Source: Bacillota bacterium (lineage in GTDB: Bacteria; Bacillota; Bacilli; Lactobacillales; Streptococcaceae). From it: a DNA stretch of 7,166 nucleotides. The translations under genes were made by a program, and so were the position numbers. Under the pieces are notes generated by a model that saw only the letters and a list, made by a program, of their open reading frames with translations, did no database searches and had not been told where the DNA came from. Location of the stretch: contig JAJXWC010000116.1 in the NCBI GenBank assembly GCA_021781855.1, positions 1 through 7,166 on the forward strand, in the 5' to 3' direction. This document shows, piece after piece, positions 5,965 to 7,166 of the stretch (position 1 is the stretch's first letter; each line of letters starts with the position of its first letter).

Positions 5965-7141
5965 ATTTTCTCTTTTCTTTTCGCAATCGGTAAAATTTCT
6001 TGGAAATTTTATACAAGAAAATATTGACAGGAATGTCAAATTCACCAATATACTCTTCAATTTGCGGATTAAACATCTTTTTAAATTGGAATAATCCTCC
6101 TGTTTCTTCTGCTTCAATTCCTCCCATATCGTGTAGGATAGCTCCCTTTTCAAAGCTTGTCTTAATTGACATATCCCATGCTAAATATGAAGGATAATAT
6201 TCTCGTAGTTTTTCATCCATTCCTGCGTACAAATTTTCAGAAATTTTATTGAAATTGACAAATAAATTTCCTGCAGCTGGGACGATTTCCCCTTTCTCAG
6301 AAATAACGACTGTTAATTTTTGAATTTCCGCTTCATATCGCTCAATTTCTTTTTGTAAAACTATTTTTTTCTGTGTGTTGTTCGTACTGGCAATGCCTTG
6401 TTGAGCTTTCAAACATTTCTTTGTCAAATCATCTACAATTTGACGAAGATTAAGCTTCACCATTACAATTTTGGCATCATCCTGGAATGCATCCAAAATT
6501 TTGGCATAATAATCAGCTCCACGCAATTTGATTCCTTTTCGTTGCTCCGTCAAATTCATCAGATGAGCAAAATCCATTAATAATTCCTGACTCCCAACCT
6601 CAACGATTGAAAAAGTGTTTTGTGCTTTGCGTAACCTTTGTTTGAGTTTTTTACTGATTTTTTCTTCAGTGTAATTTTCTTTATAAAGAACAGCATCATA
6701 ACGAGGTTGGATAGTTTGCGACATATTTTTCGTTTCCCCTAGCCAAATACATCCCATTTGCTGTAATTTTTGAATGATTAATTTTCCTGTTTCGTCATTT
6801 TTTATCGCTGGGTCAAATTTAACGAAAAGTGCATTTTGACTTTTAGCATATTCTGTTAGCGTTGAAAGAATAAAATGAAGAAGCTCGTCATCGTCATAAT
6901 TAAAGACCATTCCCCTTGGGATATAACACATCGTAACACCAAACATTAACTGACGAGTCAAAATTAAACAGCTCGCTAACAATTCAGTTTCATTTTCCCT
7001 ATAGAATCCTATGAAATCCGACTTCCAATTATTTTTGACCTGAGCCCAGATAGATGTCTGTAAAACATGCGGAAACACTTGTTCCTTTAAAAAATCATCA
7101 TATTCCAGTAAATCTATATCCCTTTTTGAAATAAATACCAT
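5945..7141 (-). CDS. FemABX/MurM-family aminoacyltransferase-like protein
   Basis: A 398-residue cytoplasmic protein of the family whose known members (FemX/A/B, MurM/N) transfer amino acids from aminoacyl-tRNA to the lipid II stem peptide. Visible family landmarks are LQTSIWAQVKNNW (27-39), YIPRGMVFNYDD (73-84), LFVKFDP (105-111), KLKQRLRKA (165-173), LTEQRKGIKLRGADYY (197-212), a charged helical arm at about 232-283 (the coiled-coil arm of Fem proteins), and the C-terminal FQFKKMFNPQIEEYIGEFD (351-369). Together these give two acyltransferase-like domains plus the arm at normal family length. The ATG at 7141 has only an AGAAAG-type site; the frame remains open to the window edge, but no other start codon is visible. 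It is the first visible gene of the cluster, overlapping GT2-B by 20 bases. That context allows either a peptidoglycan cross-bridge role or aminoacylation of an amino sugar in the polysaccharide; the second is inference only. Confidence 0.86.
   Translation of the reverse strand: MVFISKRDIDLLEYDDFLKEQVFPHVLQTSIWAQVKNNWKSDFIGFYRENETELLASCLILTRQLMFGVTMCYIPRGMVFNYDDDELLHFILSTLTEYAKSQNALFVKFDPAIKNDETGKLIIQKLQQMGCIWLGETKNMSQTIQPRYDAVLYKENYTEEKISKKLKQRLRKAQNTFSIVEVGSQELLMDFAHLMNLTEQRKGIKLRGADYYAKILDAFQDDAKIVMVKLNLRQIVDDLTKKCLKAQQGIASTNNTQKKIVLQKEIERYEAEIQKLTVVISEKGEIVPAAGNLFVNFNKISENLYAGMDEKLREYYPSYLAWDMSIKTSFEKGAILHDMGGIEAEETGGLFQFKKMFNPQIEEYIGEFDIPVNIFLYKISKKFYRLRKEKRKFDKSKN
5970..5975 (-). promoter_or_regulatory. 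Weak ribosome site for the TTG start of GT2-B
   Basis: AAAGAG on the minus strand, 5 bases before the TTG at 5964, inside the 3' end of the FemABX-like gene. It is weak, as expected for a coupled overlapping gene, but correctly spaced, and it supports the short GT2-B start. Confidence 0.45.
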
Positions 7142-7166
7142 ATTTTTATCTTTCTCGATTACTTTG

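Noticed and set aside
5965..6153. N-terminal membrane or signal segment on GT2-B (hydrophobic stretch ILVNLTFLSIFSC)
   Set aside because: It is the off-frame translation of the FemABX-like gene's conserved C-terminal coding region and lies upstream of the probable TTG start.
7142..7166. Tail of an upstream gene at the right edge
   Set aside because: A TAA at 7148-7146 could end an upstream frame, but only six codons are visible, too few to support a feature.

Overview
The window is a seven-gene segment of a surface-polysaccharide (capsule, EPS or cell-wall glycan) locus from a low-GC Gram-positive bacterium. The AT-rich coding sequence, partial AGAAAGG/GAGG-type ribosome sites, gapless gene packing and a Wzx + GT2 + GT11-like gene mix point to a lactic acid bacterium of the Lactococcus/Streptococcus type. 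The genus is inferred from style, not proven. All genes lie on the minus strand, so transcription runs from the right end (7166) towards position 1.

In transcription order: a FemABX-family aminoacyltransferase-like protein (7141-5945); two family-2 glycosyltransferases (5964-4978 and 4977-4015); a GT11-type (alpha-1,2-fucosyltransferase-like) glycosyltransferase (4004-3015); a Wzx-type flippase (3009-1486); a 133-base gap; a GHMP kinase of the heptose-7-phosphate kinase type (1352-378); and the first 118 codons of a sedoheptulose-7-phosphate isomerase, GmhA (356 to the window edge). The first five genes overlap or are separated by no more than 10 bases, as in one operon.

The logic is a glycan assembly module followed by a sugar-precursor module. 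The glycosyltransferases build the repeat unit on a lipid carrier and the flippase exports it. GmhA plus the kinase are the first two steps of the GDP-D-glycero-alpha-D-manno-heptose pathway. The remaining enzymes (phosphatase, guanylyltransferase), the initiating phosphoglycosyltransferase and the polymerase are not in the window and probably lie outside it.

The least ordinary piece is the gap between flippase and kinase. It holds a GC-rich (about 49%), roughly 100-base element with near-terminal inverted repeats and a 24-base-arm hairpin. In the minus-strand RNA, three of the hairpin's four imperfections become G-U pairs. No U-tract follows it, so it does not look like an ordinary terminator. 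Two reading starts also need correction: GT2-B appears to begin at a TTG (5964), not at the far-upstream ATG, and the GT11 gene probably begins at a GTG (4004).
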